A stretch of DNA of 64,000 nt from Paragyromitra xinjiangensis (lineage: Eukaryota; Ascomycota; Pezizomycetes; Pezizales; Discinaceae). A program made the translations under genes and the position numbers. The notes beneath the pieces were generated by a model. That model saw only the letters and a program-made list of their open reading frames with translations. It had not been told where the DNA came from and searched no databases. Of the stretch, positions 44,271-56,427 are shown piece by piece. The DNA lies in NCBI GenBank assembly GCA_038503065.1, contig JBCAMK010000001.1, positions 3,720,001 through 3,784,000 on the forward strand, written 5' to 3'. Numbering within the stretch: position 1 is the stretch's first letter; each line of letters opens with the position of its first letter.

Positions 44271-46637
44271 ATGCCCCCCGGATTTAGAGGACGTGGACGA
44301 GGCGGTGGGCGAGGCGGCGGCGCCAGCAGCAGAGGTGGAGGCAGAGGTGGAGGCAGAGGTGGAGGTAGCTTTAGTAGAGGCAGAGGCAACAATAGAGGGA
44401 GAGGTTCACGAGGACGAGGGCGAGGTGGCCCAAGTGGTGGAATCAGAAGTGATAATCGACCTCGAGAGTTCGTTGATCCTATCTCTTGTGATTGCGTTGT
44501 AGTTCTGACGGTGAAATAGCAACCATCCTAAATTCGAAGAACCAAGCTCAGACGAAGACGAAGAGCCACTACCTTCGGAGGACGAGGACGAGGACGATGC
44601 AGCCAGTGAGATATCAACCGACTCCGAACCCGAAGAAGCAGCAACTGTAAAGCCCTACAGCGTACTCCTTCAATCCCTCGCATCTAGCAAGAGAGATAAT
44701 GAGGAGGACCACCGGAAAGCTAAGCGTCGAAAACTCGAGCATGGCGAAACGGAGGATGTTGGTGATGATGGAGTGGAGTGGGTAGACGAGCACGACGATG
44801 CGGAAGAGGAGACACCCGATGTGGAGGAGGAGGATTCAGATGATGAAGACGCATCTGATCCCTTTGAAACACACTTTGCGAACCCTTCCCCGGAATACCT
44901 CGGTGGGATCGCAGCGGCGTCGAAGAATGAATGGCAGAACAAGAAACTAGCACATCCTGGTGTTGCGGGGAAGATATTGTTCTCAGCACCGACAGGATCG
45001 CAGGCCCAACCAGGGAAGAAAGTCGAGGGGTTGAAGGACATCAAGCTGAAGAAGCGATTGGAGGTGCCGTTTTCAGAGATCAATGGGGAGTTTACACCAC
45101 TACAGAAGGCGTTGGCTCCGTATGTGTTTTCGCACCAGGACGTACTGTTCTGCTCAAGGACATTAGGGAATGCGGAGGAGTTGAGGAGAATCACTTGCTT
45201 GCATGCACTGAGCCATATCTTCAAGTATGCCACAATCTCTACCATACATGATCTATTTCTGGTGAATCGATAACTAACGTTATATATGAAACAGAACTCG
45301 CGACAAAGTTCTCAAAAACAACGCCCGTATTTCCCGCGGTGGTGAAGAAGCCGAAGACCTCGAACTTCGAGACCAAGGCTTCACCCGTCCCAAAGTCCTC
45401 TTCATCCTACCCACACGAAACACCTGCGCCGAGGTTCTAGAAACCATCATATCACTCGCCCAGCCCGAACAACAGGAGAACAAAAAACGGTTCCAGGAAT
45501 CCTACGTCCACCCAGAAAAAGAGGAACGGATCGGTGACAACAAACCGGATGATTTCCGTGACCTGTTTAAGGGGAACCATGATGACATGTTCCGTATCGG
45601 CCTCAAGTTCACGAGGAAGACGGTGAAGCTGTTTTCGCAGTTCTATAATTCGGATATCATGTTTGCTTCTCCGTTAGGTCTGCGGATGGCGATTGGAGAC
45701 GAAAATGATAAGAAGAGGGACTACGACTTCCTTTCATCTGTTGAGCTCGTCGTGGTTGATCAAGCGGATGCACTACTGATGCAGAACTGGGACCATGTGG
45801 AACACGTTTTCAAACATCTCAATCTGATCCCGAAGGATGCTCACGGCTGTGATTTTGGAAGAGTGAGGAACTGGTATCTGGACAGCAATGCAAAATACCT
45901 CCGCCAAACAATCGTGCTTGGCCAATTTGTCACACCAGAGCTAAACTCGCTGTTCACAAACCACATGCGCAACATCGGCGGCCGAGTAAAGACACAAGCC
46001 GAGTACGCTGGCTCCATGACTGATCTCGGGCTTCGAGTCCGACAGGTATGTTCCCCCAATATTTTCCCCATGGCGCTTCACTAACGTAGAAAAGACATTC
46101 TCCCGCTTCGATTCTCCTAACCCATCCGCAGACCCTTCTGCCCGTTTCAAGTACTTCACTACCGCCATCCTCCCAGCCCTTCTCCGTGCCATCTCCTCTG
46201 GTGGCATACTCATCTTCATCCCCTCCTACTTCGACTTCGTCCGCGTACGCAACCACCTCGATACACTCGACGTATCCTTCGGCGCCATCTCCGAAGAAAC
46301 CTCCGTCTCGGCTGTTGCACGCGCTCGCTCCCACTTCCTCACAGGACGTCACTCGGTACTATTATATACCGGACGAGCACACCATTTCAGGCGATATGTG
46401 ATACGTGGGGTGAGTAGTGTTGTATTTTATGCTCTACCGGATAACCCAGTATTCTACAGAGAAATTGCAGGGGGTTTCTTGTTAAGAACTATAGGTGAGG
46501 GGAAGGTGGACGCAGATGGAGTGAGAGTTAGGGCGCTGTTTTCAAAGTGGGATGCGATGCGGTTGGAGAGGGTTGTGGGGAGTGCGAGGGTTAGGGTTAT
46601 GTGTACGGATGTAGGGGATACTTTTGAGTTTGTGTAG
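44271..46637 (+). CDS. UTP25: U3 small nucleolar RNA-associated protein 25 (UTP25) with N-terminal RGG domain
   Basis: DEAD-helicase-related component of the small-subunit processome for 18S rRNA maturation; nucleolar. Four exons: 44271-44467, 44520-45224, 45295-46045 and 46095-46637, about 731 aa, the normal size. Exon 1 encodes an almost pure RGG/Gly-Arg segment (residues 5-56). An acidic stretch follows ([20 protein letters not shown]), then the conserved body: [131 protein letters not shown] and [25 protein letters not shown]. Intron 1 uses the GTTCGT donor. Walker motifs are degenerate, as is usual for UTP25. Confidence 0.95.
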
Positions 46638-47137
46638 ATGGGATGTTGTAATATATGGTTTAGATAAAATTGGGGTGGGGTGGGGTTGTGATTCTTGGTT
46701 AGGTGGTCTTGGTTTTTGGTTTAGAACTGTATGTATGTATACCTCGTGGGGATTGCGTTATATCAGTAGGTTGCTGCAGGAGAAGATCCTGCCAATTTCG
46801 CCATTGACACCTACCTAACTCAGTTCTTAGTTCGCAGAAATAGATGGATGTTATCCGTATTTTTGCTTAGATGAAATATGCTTTTCCCCATTTTTCCTGA
46901 CGCTACATAATAAGACGGATTCGGACATCCGGGTGTGGACGTGAGAACAGACAGAATTTGATAAAAAGGAAACCCCCATAAGTATGTATCGGACGCCGGT
47001 GACAATACACAGTTGCAAAAGATCAACACGAAACCAAGATTATATACCCAAGTCTATTATTACCCCCTCCTCTTCTCCCCCTCCTTCACTCCCCTCAACT
47101 CGCCTCCCTCAGCTCGCTCATCCGCTCATCAAACCGC
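46638..47137. other. Convergent intergenic stretch between UTP25 and Kish
   Basis: About 500 bases between two convergent genes, so it should contain both 3' ends. It is T- and G-rich at the left and CT-rich near 47055-47110. No coding signal is seen. Confidence 0.4.
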
Positions 47138-47534
47138 TTACGAAACGAAAGTAACAACCTATCCCAGTCAGCACCAAACCCCAACCCATCCACTGGGATC
47201 CACTTACAGCCATAATAATGCAGCACAAACTAACATACGGCGACAACCTCTCACCAATACGGGCAAACTTCCAAAACATCCCAAAGAAGCTATCACCAAT
47301 CACCCGTCAGCCTAGCAATTCGTCAACAGCGGGGGCGTGGCCGAAGGAGATAAGGGAGGTATTACATGTTCTTGTCCTTCCGTGAATCGACCATTCCTGG
47401 CACAGCCTGGCGGACGTAGGCACATGTGCAGATGAGCAGCAGGATGACGAGGAGGAGCGCGTCGAAGTGGAAGAGGGCAGACTGGTGTGTGGTGTTAGCT
47501 TTAGTTTGAGTGCTAGGGGGAGTGGACGTACCAT
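47138..47534 (-). CDS. KSH1: Kish (KSH1/TMEM167) Golgi membrane protein
   Basis: Small secretory-pathway membrane protein of the Kish/TMEM167 family, required for Golgi function. Minus-strand exons 47532-47534, 47366-47481, 47208-47289 and 47138-47158 assemble a 73-aa protein, the standard length. It reads [26 protein letters not shown], then [45 protein letters not shown], with two hydrophobic segments around the loop. The first coding exon is only the ATG, followed directly by a GTACGT donor. Intron 2 ends at GATAG after a CTGAC branch site, intron 3 at GATAG after TGCTGAC. It is divergent from TAF13. Confidence 0.9.
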
Positions 47535-47828
47535 GATTTAGATTTGATGTTTAGAGGAGAGATTAATGGGTTCTTGTACAGCGGGGTAAACAGATGGGTG
47601 ATAAACGACAATGGTTGAGGTCTTTCGATTCGGTAGATTCGTGAATGGTGGCTTCAACGTCAACTGGAAGTCGTAGAATACGTAAACTTAAGCTTTGTAC
47701 CGCACCGCCACCACCACCGCCACACTTCCTTCCCCTGCTTGAGCCTCTGTCAATTTACGTAGAGCTTCATCTTACCCCAACGTCACCATCGCCAACTCTC
47801 TAAAATCATCAAACATCAAGTACAAACT
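47535..47828. promoter_or_regulatory. Bidirectional promoter between Kish and TAF13
   Basis: Only 294 bases separate the start codons of two divergent genes, so both core promoters must lie here. The middle is A/T-mixed with a CCACCACCACC run near 47707-47718. No clear TATA box is seen on either side. Confidence 0.45.
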
Positions 47829-48418
47829 ATGGCCACAGACGCAGGAATCAGTCGCTCTCGCCCGCGAACACGGCGACAGCATCTCTTCGTTAAAGAAAGT
47901 CGGTTCACCTCCCGAACAACAGAGTCCTCGATGCAATGAAGGAGGAGCATGAAGGAGCTGTGCTAAAAGAAATCTCCTGAATATTATAGTCAAGTCTCTG
48001 ATGTACGCTTTCGGCGACGATCCAGAGCCACTCCAGGAGAGTGTCAATGTCCTTGATGAGATCGTCACCGAGTATGTTCCCCAGCCTCTGCAAGGAGATG
48101 GATGGCTAATGTCGCGCTCTACCGAATAGCTACATCGTCGATATGGTATAACACCTCCTGTCCGCTTAACACTACTGTGCAGAAGCACGGCGGTTTTATA
48201 CAGGTGCTGGGACTAACTAGCTTTAGTGCCATGACGCAGCGAGAATGGCCTCGCAGGCCCGTAGGAATAAGATCAAGGTCGACGACTTTAAGTTTGCGCT
48301 ACGGCGTGATCCGAAGAAGCTGGGCCGTGTTGAGGAGCTCTTGGTTATGGCAAAGGTTATTGCCGACGCGCGGAAACAGTTTGATGATAAACAAGACGTG
48401 GAAGTCCCGACGAAGTGA
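47829..48418 (+). CDS. TAF13: Transcription initiation factor TFIID subunit 13 (TAF13)
   Basis: Histone-fold subunit that pairs with TAF11 in TFIID; nuclear. Four exons: 47829-47898, 47990-48071, 48130-48145 and 48227-48418, giving 119 aa. The assembled protein reads HLFVKEI-KSLMYAFGDDPEPLQESVNVLDEIVT-DYIVDM-CHDAARMASQARRNKIKVDDFKFALRRDPKKLGRVEELL, which follows the TAF13 histone fold throughout. Exon 3 is only 16 nt. The intron 1 donor is GTCGGT; intron 3 has an ACTAAC branch site. None of the exons is long enough to be seen as a gene on its own. Confidence 0.9.
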
Positions 48419-48912
48419 CCTTGCTGGTATTTTGCGGATTTTTGCGTGCGTGCTTTTTTCTCCTCTTCCCTCTAAATAAGGGATTTAGTTACTTGCCCCT
48501 CTATGTACAGTATTTTTTTCTATAGATGGTGTTCCGGTCTCTGTTCCTGGCTTTAGCTGTCTTACGCGGTCTTATTTATGGGTTTAATTGCGTCTCAGAT
48601 CTTTCTGAAGCGCGTCCAAACCATGCAAGAGAATACGAAAGAAGGACTTTCCCCCAGCCTTTTCCGGTCCAACATACATGAAATCCAACAGATCCACAAT
48701 CCTCCGGCGGTGTCGCAAAAAGTCCCACCAAAACCACCGTTCCCAAATCTACACTTCCGTCACGTGTCTGCACATCTGATCCCACACCCCACCGAAACTT
48801 TTCCAAACCCACCAACCCGCATCACGACGTCCCACTCGGCGTAATCCGCCAATTGCCAACCCCCAGTAAGCCCGAACGTCGCCGGAAACGGCCCACCTTC
48901 AACCCCACCACA
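48419..48912. other. Intergenic stretch upstream of RSM25
   Basis: About 490 bases; T-rich after the TAF13 stop, then C/A-rich (48690-48912), the likely RSM25 promoter and leader. An in-frame Met at 48853 upstream of the chosen RSM25 start lies here. No other gene is seen. Confidence 0.4.
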
Positions 48913-49699
48913 ATGAACACACTCCGCCGTCTCCGCGCCGTCCGCGTCCACCAGACCGCCTCGCGCCAACTCGAAACAGGCCGTCTCCGAGAAGAACCAG
49001 CATGGTATCGTGTGATTGCTGCTATCCCACCAACAACATCACTAGTACGCCCTCTCCCGGTGCAGCAGAAAGACCACAGGCCATGGACAAAACGACATAA
49101 GCCCCGTGGCATGTTCAAACCGCAGAAGATCGTGTACCCCGAAGACCGACTACGCGCGCAATTCTATAAAGACCATCCATGGGAGCTAGCAAGGCCGAGA
49201 ATCTTGGTCGAGAACGATGGGAAGGATGCACAGGGGTGGGATTGGAGTAGTATTCTGCAGAAGGGTAAAGCGTTGGATGGTGAGAGGTTGGTTCCCGGTT
49301 CTTGGTGAACGTGGGTGCGTGGTGCTGATGCTGTGTAGTGTTGTGCAGCGCCAGCTATGGTTGATGGAGAATACTCCTGATATTACTGAGAGTGCGGCGT
49401 ATGATATTGCGAGAGGGGAGTTCTATAACTTACGTATGCGTGAGGATGTTGAGCGACGTGTTGCGCTGGAGGAGGCGATGGCTGTTGGTGCTACGTTCGG
49501 GAAAAGTTATATGGATATTGGAATTGAGATGGAGGAGAAGGCGCTGGAGGCGTGGAGGAAGAGTGCTACCGCTGATATCCTGAAGAGAAAGCAGAGAAGC
49601 GCGTTTACGATTAGTGAGTTCGTAGAGGAGGAACAGGAGGCAGCGGTGGCAGCGGTGGTAGAAGAGACGCCAGTGGTAGCAGAGGCAGCGGCACTGTGA
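48913..49699 (+). CDS. RSM25: Mitochondrial small-subunit ribosomal protein RSM25 (mS23)
   Basis: 37S mitoribosome protein. Two exons, 48913-49286 and 49339-49699, give 244 aa. The start at 48913 gives [25 protein letters not shown], matching the family's N-terminal RVHQTA block; the earlier in-frame Met at 48853 is disfavoured. Conserved parts: [59 protein letters not shown] and [17 protein letters not shown]. The intron has a GTTGGT donor and a GTGTAG acceptor after GCTGATG. The C terminus is Glu/Ala/Val-rich. Confidence 0.92.
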
Positions 49700-52600
49700 G
49701 GTGGAGAGGGATTGTAGATAGGTTTGTTGGTTCTTTGGGGATTGAGTAGGAGGTGCTGTGTATATAAAAATTAGGGTGTGGATACCCGTTAGGATGTGTG
49801 CATGGATGATCTTGCAGATATCAGAGGCTTTTTTCACGCATTAGACGGAATAGAAAAATAAATGTAGCATGCAGCCTCTTTAAAGCATCACATTCTTGGT
49901 TGTTAAGCCTTCCCCTCAATGAAAGCCATATCCTGTCTGGTATTGGAATGGGCCTGGGTAAAAATATCGTGCAAACTATACGGAAACACAGGGACTGATG
50001 AACAGACACCTACATGTAAGCAAATTCATAGCGTACTAGTCCCAACACAAATCACAAAAAACCGTTAGTAGAGACTACAGTAGTTTACTATACCCCAGAT
50101 CGTTGGATTTACTTAATGATTTCATCCATTATAACAGTTTCAGGGATGTATAAGTTATTGGGCATTAGACAAACAATCTCCTTTGACATATCCGAGGTTT
50201 GGTAGAATAGAGTATGCTGGGCGACAAGCTATGATCAGCTTATCAGGAGAAACACAACCCGAAAACCCCCGCAAAGAGCTCTTTACGAAGCTCAAAAACA
50301 GGTGTTAAAGGCCATCCAGACAGTTTAACCTTCCCAAGAGTTTCACCTACGCTCTAAAACCTAAATCCCCTGAATCCTAGTATAAGCTATCCCTATAGAC
50401 TGCTCACAAAAGGCACCAGAAGTCAAAACGAACTTAAGTATGTCCATTCTTCAATATTAACATCGGGTACCTCGTCTATTGCGCAACAGTCTAGGCTTGG
50501 TCCCAGGACTCATTGAAGCAGCTCCACCGAAAGGTCCGGCGTTCAGATCCCCGGCTCGTGTCCGGAAAGGTAAGTCATCCTAAGATGCTGGATGATCCCT
50601 TTTGTCGTGGGATACTACAGAATGAATATTCATTGGCTTGGACTGCTTTCGGAAAATTTTAAGGCACTTTTAAACCTCTTTTTGATGCATTTTAGGTTCG
50701 TTATTTCGTGGTACCCTATCAGGGGCTGAGGTGTCGCCGGGTATGTGTCGTTCCTTTGTCGTGCTCGCAAATCCTGTTATGGGGGCCGCAGCTCAGCCAC
50801 AGGAGCATCGGATTACATGCCTACGGTACGCAGCAAGCTGCGCAGTATGGGCTGGGCACGAAACTACGATAAATATAGTCCCAGCATTACTCAAATTCCA
50901 CACGAGCTCTCTCATAGATAGCTAGCCAAGCTATTTCTTTATTCATAAGGTATCACTCGGCGAAACTAGCGGTAGCTCCCTTGTCTTTTAAAGGAGAGGC
51001 CTACCCCTTCCTTACTCCTAATCACAATTTTCCTCTAATAATACAATATCATGTTTTACTAACCCACGAATCACTTTTGATGAGTCACGCCTCAAGCCCT
51101 TCGAACAGATACATGTAAGTTTGGCAGTATTTCCACTATACCCAAATACTTCTGCCGTGCCGTTGCCTGAAGTTTTAGGGCTAGCTTAGCGTATGGGCTA
51201 GCTAGTAGAAGCTCAAAGTTCATTGCATGCTTATCTACTTCCTAGTAGTAAAGCTACCGATAAGGGCCATCGAAAAAATACCGGGAATAGAGGTGCCAGA
51301 TATACCCTCAAATCCTTACTATGTTGGTCAGATTTTTATTCAGAGAGTTAATCTTACTACAACCAATCAACCAACCAAGTTAATAGACCAGAGGAAAAGC
51401 TTTTGCGGCAAGGCCATAATAATTTTAACGCTAAAGATAAGTCTGAAGGATAAATCTCTAAAACACTCCATTGATAAAGATTATTCTATGTATTCCTGAA
51501 TGGTAGCTGGAAGCAACCGTGCCCTATAATGTAGCAAACTTCACCCTCCTAGTCGTTTCTTCCTGCGAGTGATGTTCCGTGATCGGCGGTAGCAAAATAT
51601 TTTATACGCCGTAGGGTAGTTTTAAATTAAGTCGAACAATGTTTCCAATAGAAGGACTGGCGTATCTACTCGCAGACGCCGATGAAAGGCGATTGTTGCT
51701 AGTAGGTTGATCGCCAATCCTGTGTAAGGAAAACTTACGAGTTTGGCTAAGGTACTCTATCAGGTTCCTTGATCGTCAATCGCCACTACCACTGCGATGA
51801 CTTCCTATAAATTTAGTGTCAATAGCTAGAACTTTCAGAAGGAGGAAGAGCGGTTTTGGGAGGATAACGTTACAGAAAGCCCTTAGCAGGATTCTTGGTC
51901 CGCTGCCGTAATACATACCATGAAATAATGACCGCTAATATGTAGACTTAATAAAACCGGCCTCTTGAAAGATTTAGGCCATCTTCTTATTACCCAGAAT
52001 TTAGGCTATGGATTCTTCTCGAAATCTTATCATGTATCTATACGTATCTTTTCCGTTCGCGTTTAGGATTAAGTTTTTTTTCTTCCATCCCACTCAGTCG
52101 CCACATGATACTACCTGACAGCAAAATACCCCCACCAACCCGTTCATCATCACCCATCTATCCCTTAACACCATCCTACTCCTAGTTTATTCCCATCTCC
52201 TCACGCTAATCTGATTCAAGGACACTCCAAATTACCCAACACATTACCAAGGACAATTTAAACACACATACATCATTCAACGAGCAAGAAGATACTATCC
52301 TGAACTACGACGTATCATTAATTACACCGGCACTCGGGGCCATAGATTTAATACCACTCCCTCGTCCCGAAACAAAGCCCGAGGACTAATCACGGTTAAC
52401 AGCAGCTATAATAACCGCAACAAGGCTTAACAGTACCCATCCACCTCATAGCTCTATTCCCGAGTACTGTCTGCTCGTATTTCCACTTGACCACCGAAAA
52501 GATCAATACTATTCGTTAGAGCAGGGGATTACGCCGTAAACTCCAGAGACATCATCTGCGTTTTCGACCAACTACAGCCTGCGGACTCTCCGTCGCCTGC

Positions 52601-53670
52601 ATATAGCAAGGGCAGTAGAGGAGGAAAACTTCCAAGAGCCAATTCGATCATTCTCTCCACAAACGCAGTAATTCCCAAACTACTGCCCCTAGAGCTTCGC
52701 CCGTTTCATTCAGCACGCCGTGATAGCAAATCGAAGGGCTCGTGCAATTGACGCTGCGAGGCCCGCTTTTTGCATTATACCAAGGATGGCTCATGGACAT
52801 GGCTGAGTAGAGGTCGAGAATTCTGGGTCATGAATTATGGGGGTTGATGGAAACGTAACGTGGTTGACGATGGGAAGCGAAATCAATATTGGTTGATGGG
52901 TTGGGTTTTACTTGGCATGAAGATTGATGACGAATGGTGTCATTATAAACTCAGTAAAGAATACAATGAGCCTCGAGATCGAGAATCAAACCCGAGAATC
53001 ATTCTCAGATAACGGATCATCTGTTGGGAAGGTGCCCGACTCACTAAGGGAGTGATGGGAACACCCCTTACACTCTACAGAAGTAGGGAGCTGAGTTTCT
53101 AGAGCAGGGGGGGAATCCCAACCATCAATCGTATTTGCAGGGCGTGGACTTGTGCTGACATCTTTTACAGCCTTTGGCTTTGCGAATCTGTGTAAAATAT
53201 CACAATTTTCTTGTATAATCTGCCGTTATGGTGTTATCTGGTTGGTGATATAGATGTTGGTTATATTTGTTAGACAATCTACTTAAATTGTAACAGCCTA
53301 GAAGAAAACGGATCTTGGCGCCCACCAAACTTGGATTCAAAATGATGTGCACAGGAGAACACAAGGTTGGAACAAGGCTGAATAACAGAACCATCGTCAT
53401 CATAAACCACCTCATTCGCGACACACGCAACATCGCCGACATATACTGAGCAGTTCCTTCTTGCGTTCTTTGTTAATCCCAGGTAACCCCCACTGAGGTG
53501 CCATCACCGTGACACAAAGATCCCTGCTGCGCAACCAGCGCGGTGTTCCCCTAAAGTTGCTTGCCTACCTTCAACCCAAAACCAACAACACAATACACAA
53601 CCAACCCACCTACTAAAAACATCACCACTATCAAAACATGCCGCCCAAAAAAAAGATTCAGGAGGAAAAG
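49700..53670. other. Gene-poor intergenic region
   Basis: Nearly 4 kb with no gene I can support. The frames at 50731-50925 and 51227-51499 are low complexity. A minus-strand 80-codon frame (53200-53442) begins with a signal-peptide-like segment but lacks other support. A GTTCAGATCC at about 50550 recalls a pol III B box without a foldable tRNA. No inverted-repeat element was found by eye. Confidence 0.45.
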
Positions 53671-55179
53671 ATGGCTGATTTATCATTATCCGATCTCACT
53701 TGGATCGACTCGGCATTCCCACCATCCTCCCAGCAACCACTCAACAAATCCGTCCGCGACGCCCTCGGTACAACCCCCCCTCTCTCCAATTCACATCCCC
53801 ATCTATACATTGAACCACAAATAGCTGACCAAAACTTCCAGCCAAGGACCCCAAAAATTTCACTCTTCTCTGTGACATCGGGAAATACATTCTAACCCTA
53901 AGACCTGCATCCCCGGAGCCCTCAATCAAGAAGCGTAAAGTTAGCAATGACGTCTCCGCTGACGAAGCCGAACCCGCGGGTCCAGCGCCATTGAAGAGCG
54001 GAAAAGAAGTCCTGCTCGTCAAGGAAATCAGCTTCTCCGTTCCGCAGCGCAAAAAGTTCTCGTTGCTGCTGACTACAGGAGGCATGAGCGCTGTTTCTAC
54101 GGCATCGGGAGAGACCGAGTTCGGCGTTAGCTGGGATAGTATCAGTACGTTAAGTGCTATAACTATAAGGAAAACTAAAATGGAAGCTAATTGAGGCTTC
54201 CGCGATGTGCAAATAGAATATGTGGCTTGTCTTCCAGTCCCTGACAAGGCTGCCCGGCAATGGAACTTCTGCATCTTCCCTGAGGGTGCAGAAGGAATTG
54301 GAGATGGAAATGGAGACGCAATCGTGTTTACTATTCCCGACGGCGCTCCAAAAACCGCCACTGGGGACGGGATGGGCGCGGGATACGACACGACAAGCTG
54401 CAAGTCACTTCTCGTTGATACTTTCAACGCGCTACTGAAGACATCCAAGCCGCATGTCAGCGTGCAGGAGCCTAGCGAGGTCACATTCCACTCCGCACTC
54501 CCGCAGAGCCACCGGAAGGGTGAGAAGGCATTCCACGTGAAAGCCCATCGTGGAAGCAAAGAAGGTATTTATATCTCCACCCCCCTTTCACCCCCGGCTC
54601 CACGGAGTACTATGGGCTAACTAGGTAATTGTATCAGGTTACCTTTTCTTCCTCAAATCTGGTATTCTCTGGGCCTTCAAAAAGCCACTCGCCTACTTCT
54701 CCTTCACCACGCTCTCCTCCATCTCATACACCTCTATCACAAAACGCACCTTCAACCTCTCTATCCATGTCTCCTCGGAACGTGGCGGTGCCGAAATTGA
54801 ATTCGCCATGATTGACCAGGAGGACTATCCCGGTATCGATACGTACATCAAGCGGAACCGTCTCAACGACGCCTCCATGGCTGAGGCACGACGTGCAAAG
54901 CAGTTCAAGGTCAATGGCGAAGATGGAGAGGAGGAAGGTGGGCATTTGGAGCAGGCAATGGTTGATCTTGAGGATGAGGAGGAGGAAGATTATGTTCCAG
55001 GTCAAGACGAGGGTGGAGATGACGAGGGTGAAGGGAGTGAGAGCGAGGATAGTGAAGAGGAGGGCAGTGAAGATATGGGGAGTGAGGATGAGGGAAGTGT
55101 GGATTTGGAGGATGAGTTGGGAAGTGAGATGGAGGACGTGGACATGGAGCAGCCAAGGGAGAAAAGGAATAAGAAATAG
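53671..55179 (+). CDS. RTT106: Histone chaperone RTT106
   Basis: H3-H4 chaperone for replication-coupled nucleosome assembly and heterochromatin; nuclear. Four exons: 53671-53767, 53842-54144, 54196-54564 and 54638-55179, giving 436 aa. An in-frame Met at 53638 (PPKKKIQEE) would add 11 residues. Assembled features: SVRDALA-KDPKNFTLLCDIGKYIL, a KKRKV basic stretch, the tandem PH-like domain (KEISFSVPQRKKFSLLL, VQIEYVACLPVPDK, YLFFLKSGILWAFKKPLAYFSFTTLSSISYTSITKRTFNLSI, EFAMIDQEDYPGIDTYIKRNRLNDASMAE) and a long Asp/Glu-rich tail (from about residue 345). Intron 2 ends at an unusual ATTGAG acceptor. The acidic tail is typical of histone chaperones. Confidence 0.92.
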
Positions 55180-55561
55180 AGGTTGAGGGAGATGGATATT
55201 TTTATACATATGCGTCCTGGCGACGGGCACTACAAGAGCTATCTTTTCCACAAAATGGGTACATCAAATCGACGATAGTGCATGGTTAAAGGGAATAGTT
55301 ATGGGCATATAGAAATTGCACAGGGCCGGCGGCGTTCCAGGATTGGAAAATAATTTTTCTTTAGTTATGTACAGTAGGTATTGGCCATTTCGAAGGGAGA
55401 ACCAGGAAAATCATGAGCTCGAGCTTCATACTTTATATACAAGGATTACGTACTACATTATGAAAAGCTGCTGAACAAAGCCTCAACTTCTAGTCAAGTT
55501 AAAGGTTTACGGGAAATCGCATAACACTGTTTATCGTATTCCGCCTGCAGTTTCTCCGGTT
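55180..55561. other. Convergent spacer between RTT106 and OCA4-like gene
   Basis: About 380 bases between two convergent stop codons. AT-rich with no coding signal; both 3' ends must lie here. No distinct terminator motif is recognisable. Confidence 0.4.
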
Positions 55562-56427
55562 TCACTTCTTTTCAGGCCCTTGATACCGGTTCTTGGTCAC
55601 TCCGTCCGTTCGGTTCGGAGCCTTCGAATCGGTCGTGGCAACAACACTAGGAGTTCCGACGGTTCCAGTAGTCCCAACAATCCCAATAACCTTTTCTTTC
55701 TCTCTTTTAATCTCCAGTTCTTTTTCTTTTTCCTTGACCTCATCATTACTCCTCGGTCCATACCATATAAGGAAATCGATCCCCTCTGGGATATTAATTC
55801 TTGACGTATCCACCATCTCAATAAATTCTTCATTCCCATACCTCGGATGGTTCCCTGCAAATGACCGACTATATCCTCATTAACTTTCATCCCACCATCT
55901 CGTACTACCATTTCCTAGCGGCAACTAGGTAAACTTACTATTCCAAAATAATACTGGTATGGTTCCACCCCATCAATTTTCTCAGCACGCCAACAAACGT
56001 CCCATGCCCACCATCTACCAGTAACGCCGGTAGATTATCCGTCGTTAACAACCTTAATGATTTCTCAACTGCACCCTTGGAAAGTGGCTGGTACGCTTCC
56101 CAGGTACTCGGATGCCAAAGCCCTAGATGCACGAGTTTAATCCCCTGTTCTTCCGAGATGGCACGAAGCGGCTTGGATGGCTTCTCAGCCGTGAGGGAGA
56201 CGATCGTTTTCAGGTTCAGTCTAGAATTTAAATGATTAGATTTTTTTTTGCTTTTTCCCGGAGGGGAAGGTGGCTCACGTCTTTAAAAATGGCCGGTTTT
56301 CCGGGGATACCGATGAGCAGCGATAAATAGGATGTGGGGCAGCATCGGTGACGATTGAAAACAGCTCTGGGGGTACCAGGAAGAAGGGTGTATTTGGTAG
56401 CTGCCGGGGAGCTGTTGAGTTCGACAT
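55562..56427 (-). CDS. OCA4-like tyrosine phosphatase-family protein lacking catalytic residues
   Basis: Member of the fungal OCA/SIW14 dual-specificity-phosphatase family. Minus-strand exons 56279-56427, 55939-56220 and 55562-55868 give 245 aa. The protein reads FFLVPPELFSIVTDAAPHPIYRCSSVSPENRPFLK-TLNLKTIVSLTAEKPSKPLRAI, VHLGLWHPSTWEAYQPLSKGAVEKSLRLL, LPALLVDGGHGTFVGVLRKLMGWNHTSIILEYRSFAGNHPRYGNEEFIEMVD. Where active members have HC(x)5R, this one has VDGGHGTF, with neither Cys nor Arg, so catalysis is unlikely. In yeast, Oca4 is such a relative and acts with other Oca proteins. The C terminus is a Lys/Glu and Thr/Gly-rich tail. Exon 3 begins after GATATAG, which restores the EYRSFAG block. 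Confidence 0.82.

Noticed and set aside
44293..44502. Glu/Ala/Val-rich frame overlapping UTP25 exon 1
   Set aside because: It is the out-of-frame reading of the RGG-coding repeats.
50540..50570. GTTCAGATCC resembling a tRNA B box
   Set aside because: The flanks do not fold into a cloverleaf: no matching acceptor stem, anticodon arm or A box at the right distance.
53200..53442. Minus-strand 80-codon frame with signal-peptide-like start
   Set aside because: No exon context, no conserved feature and no clear promoter; the hydrophobic start alone is weak evidence for a secreted protein.
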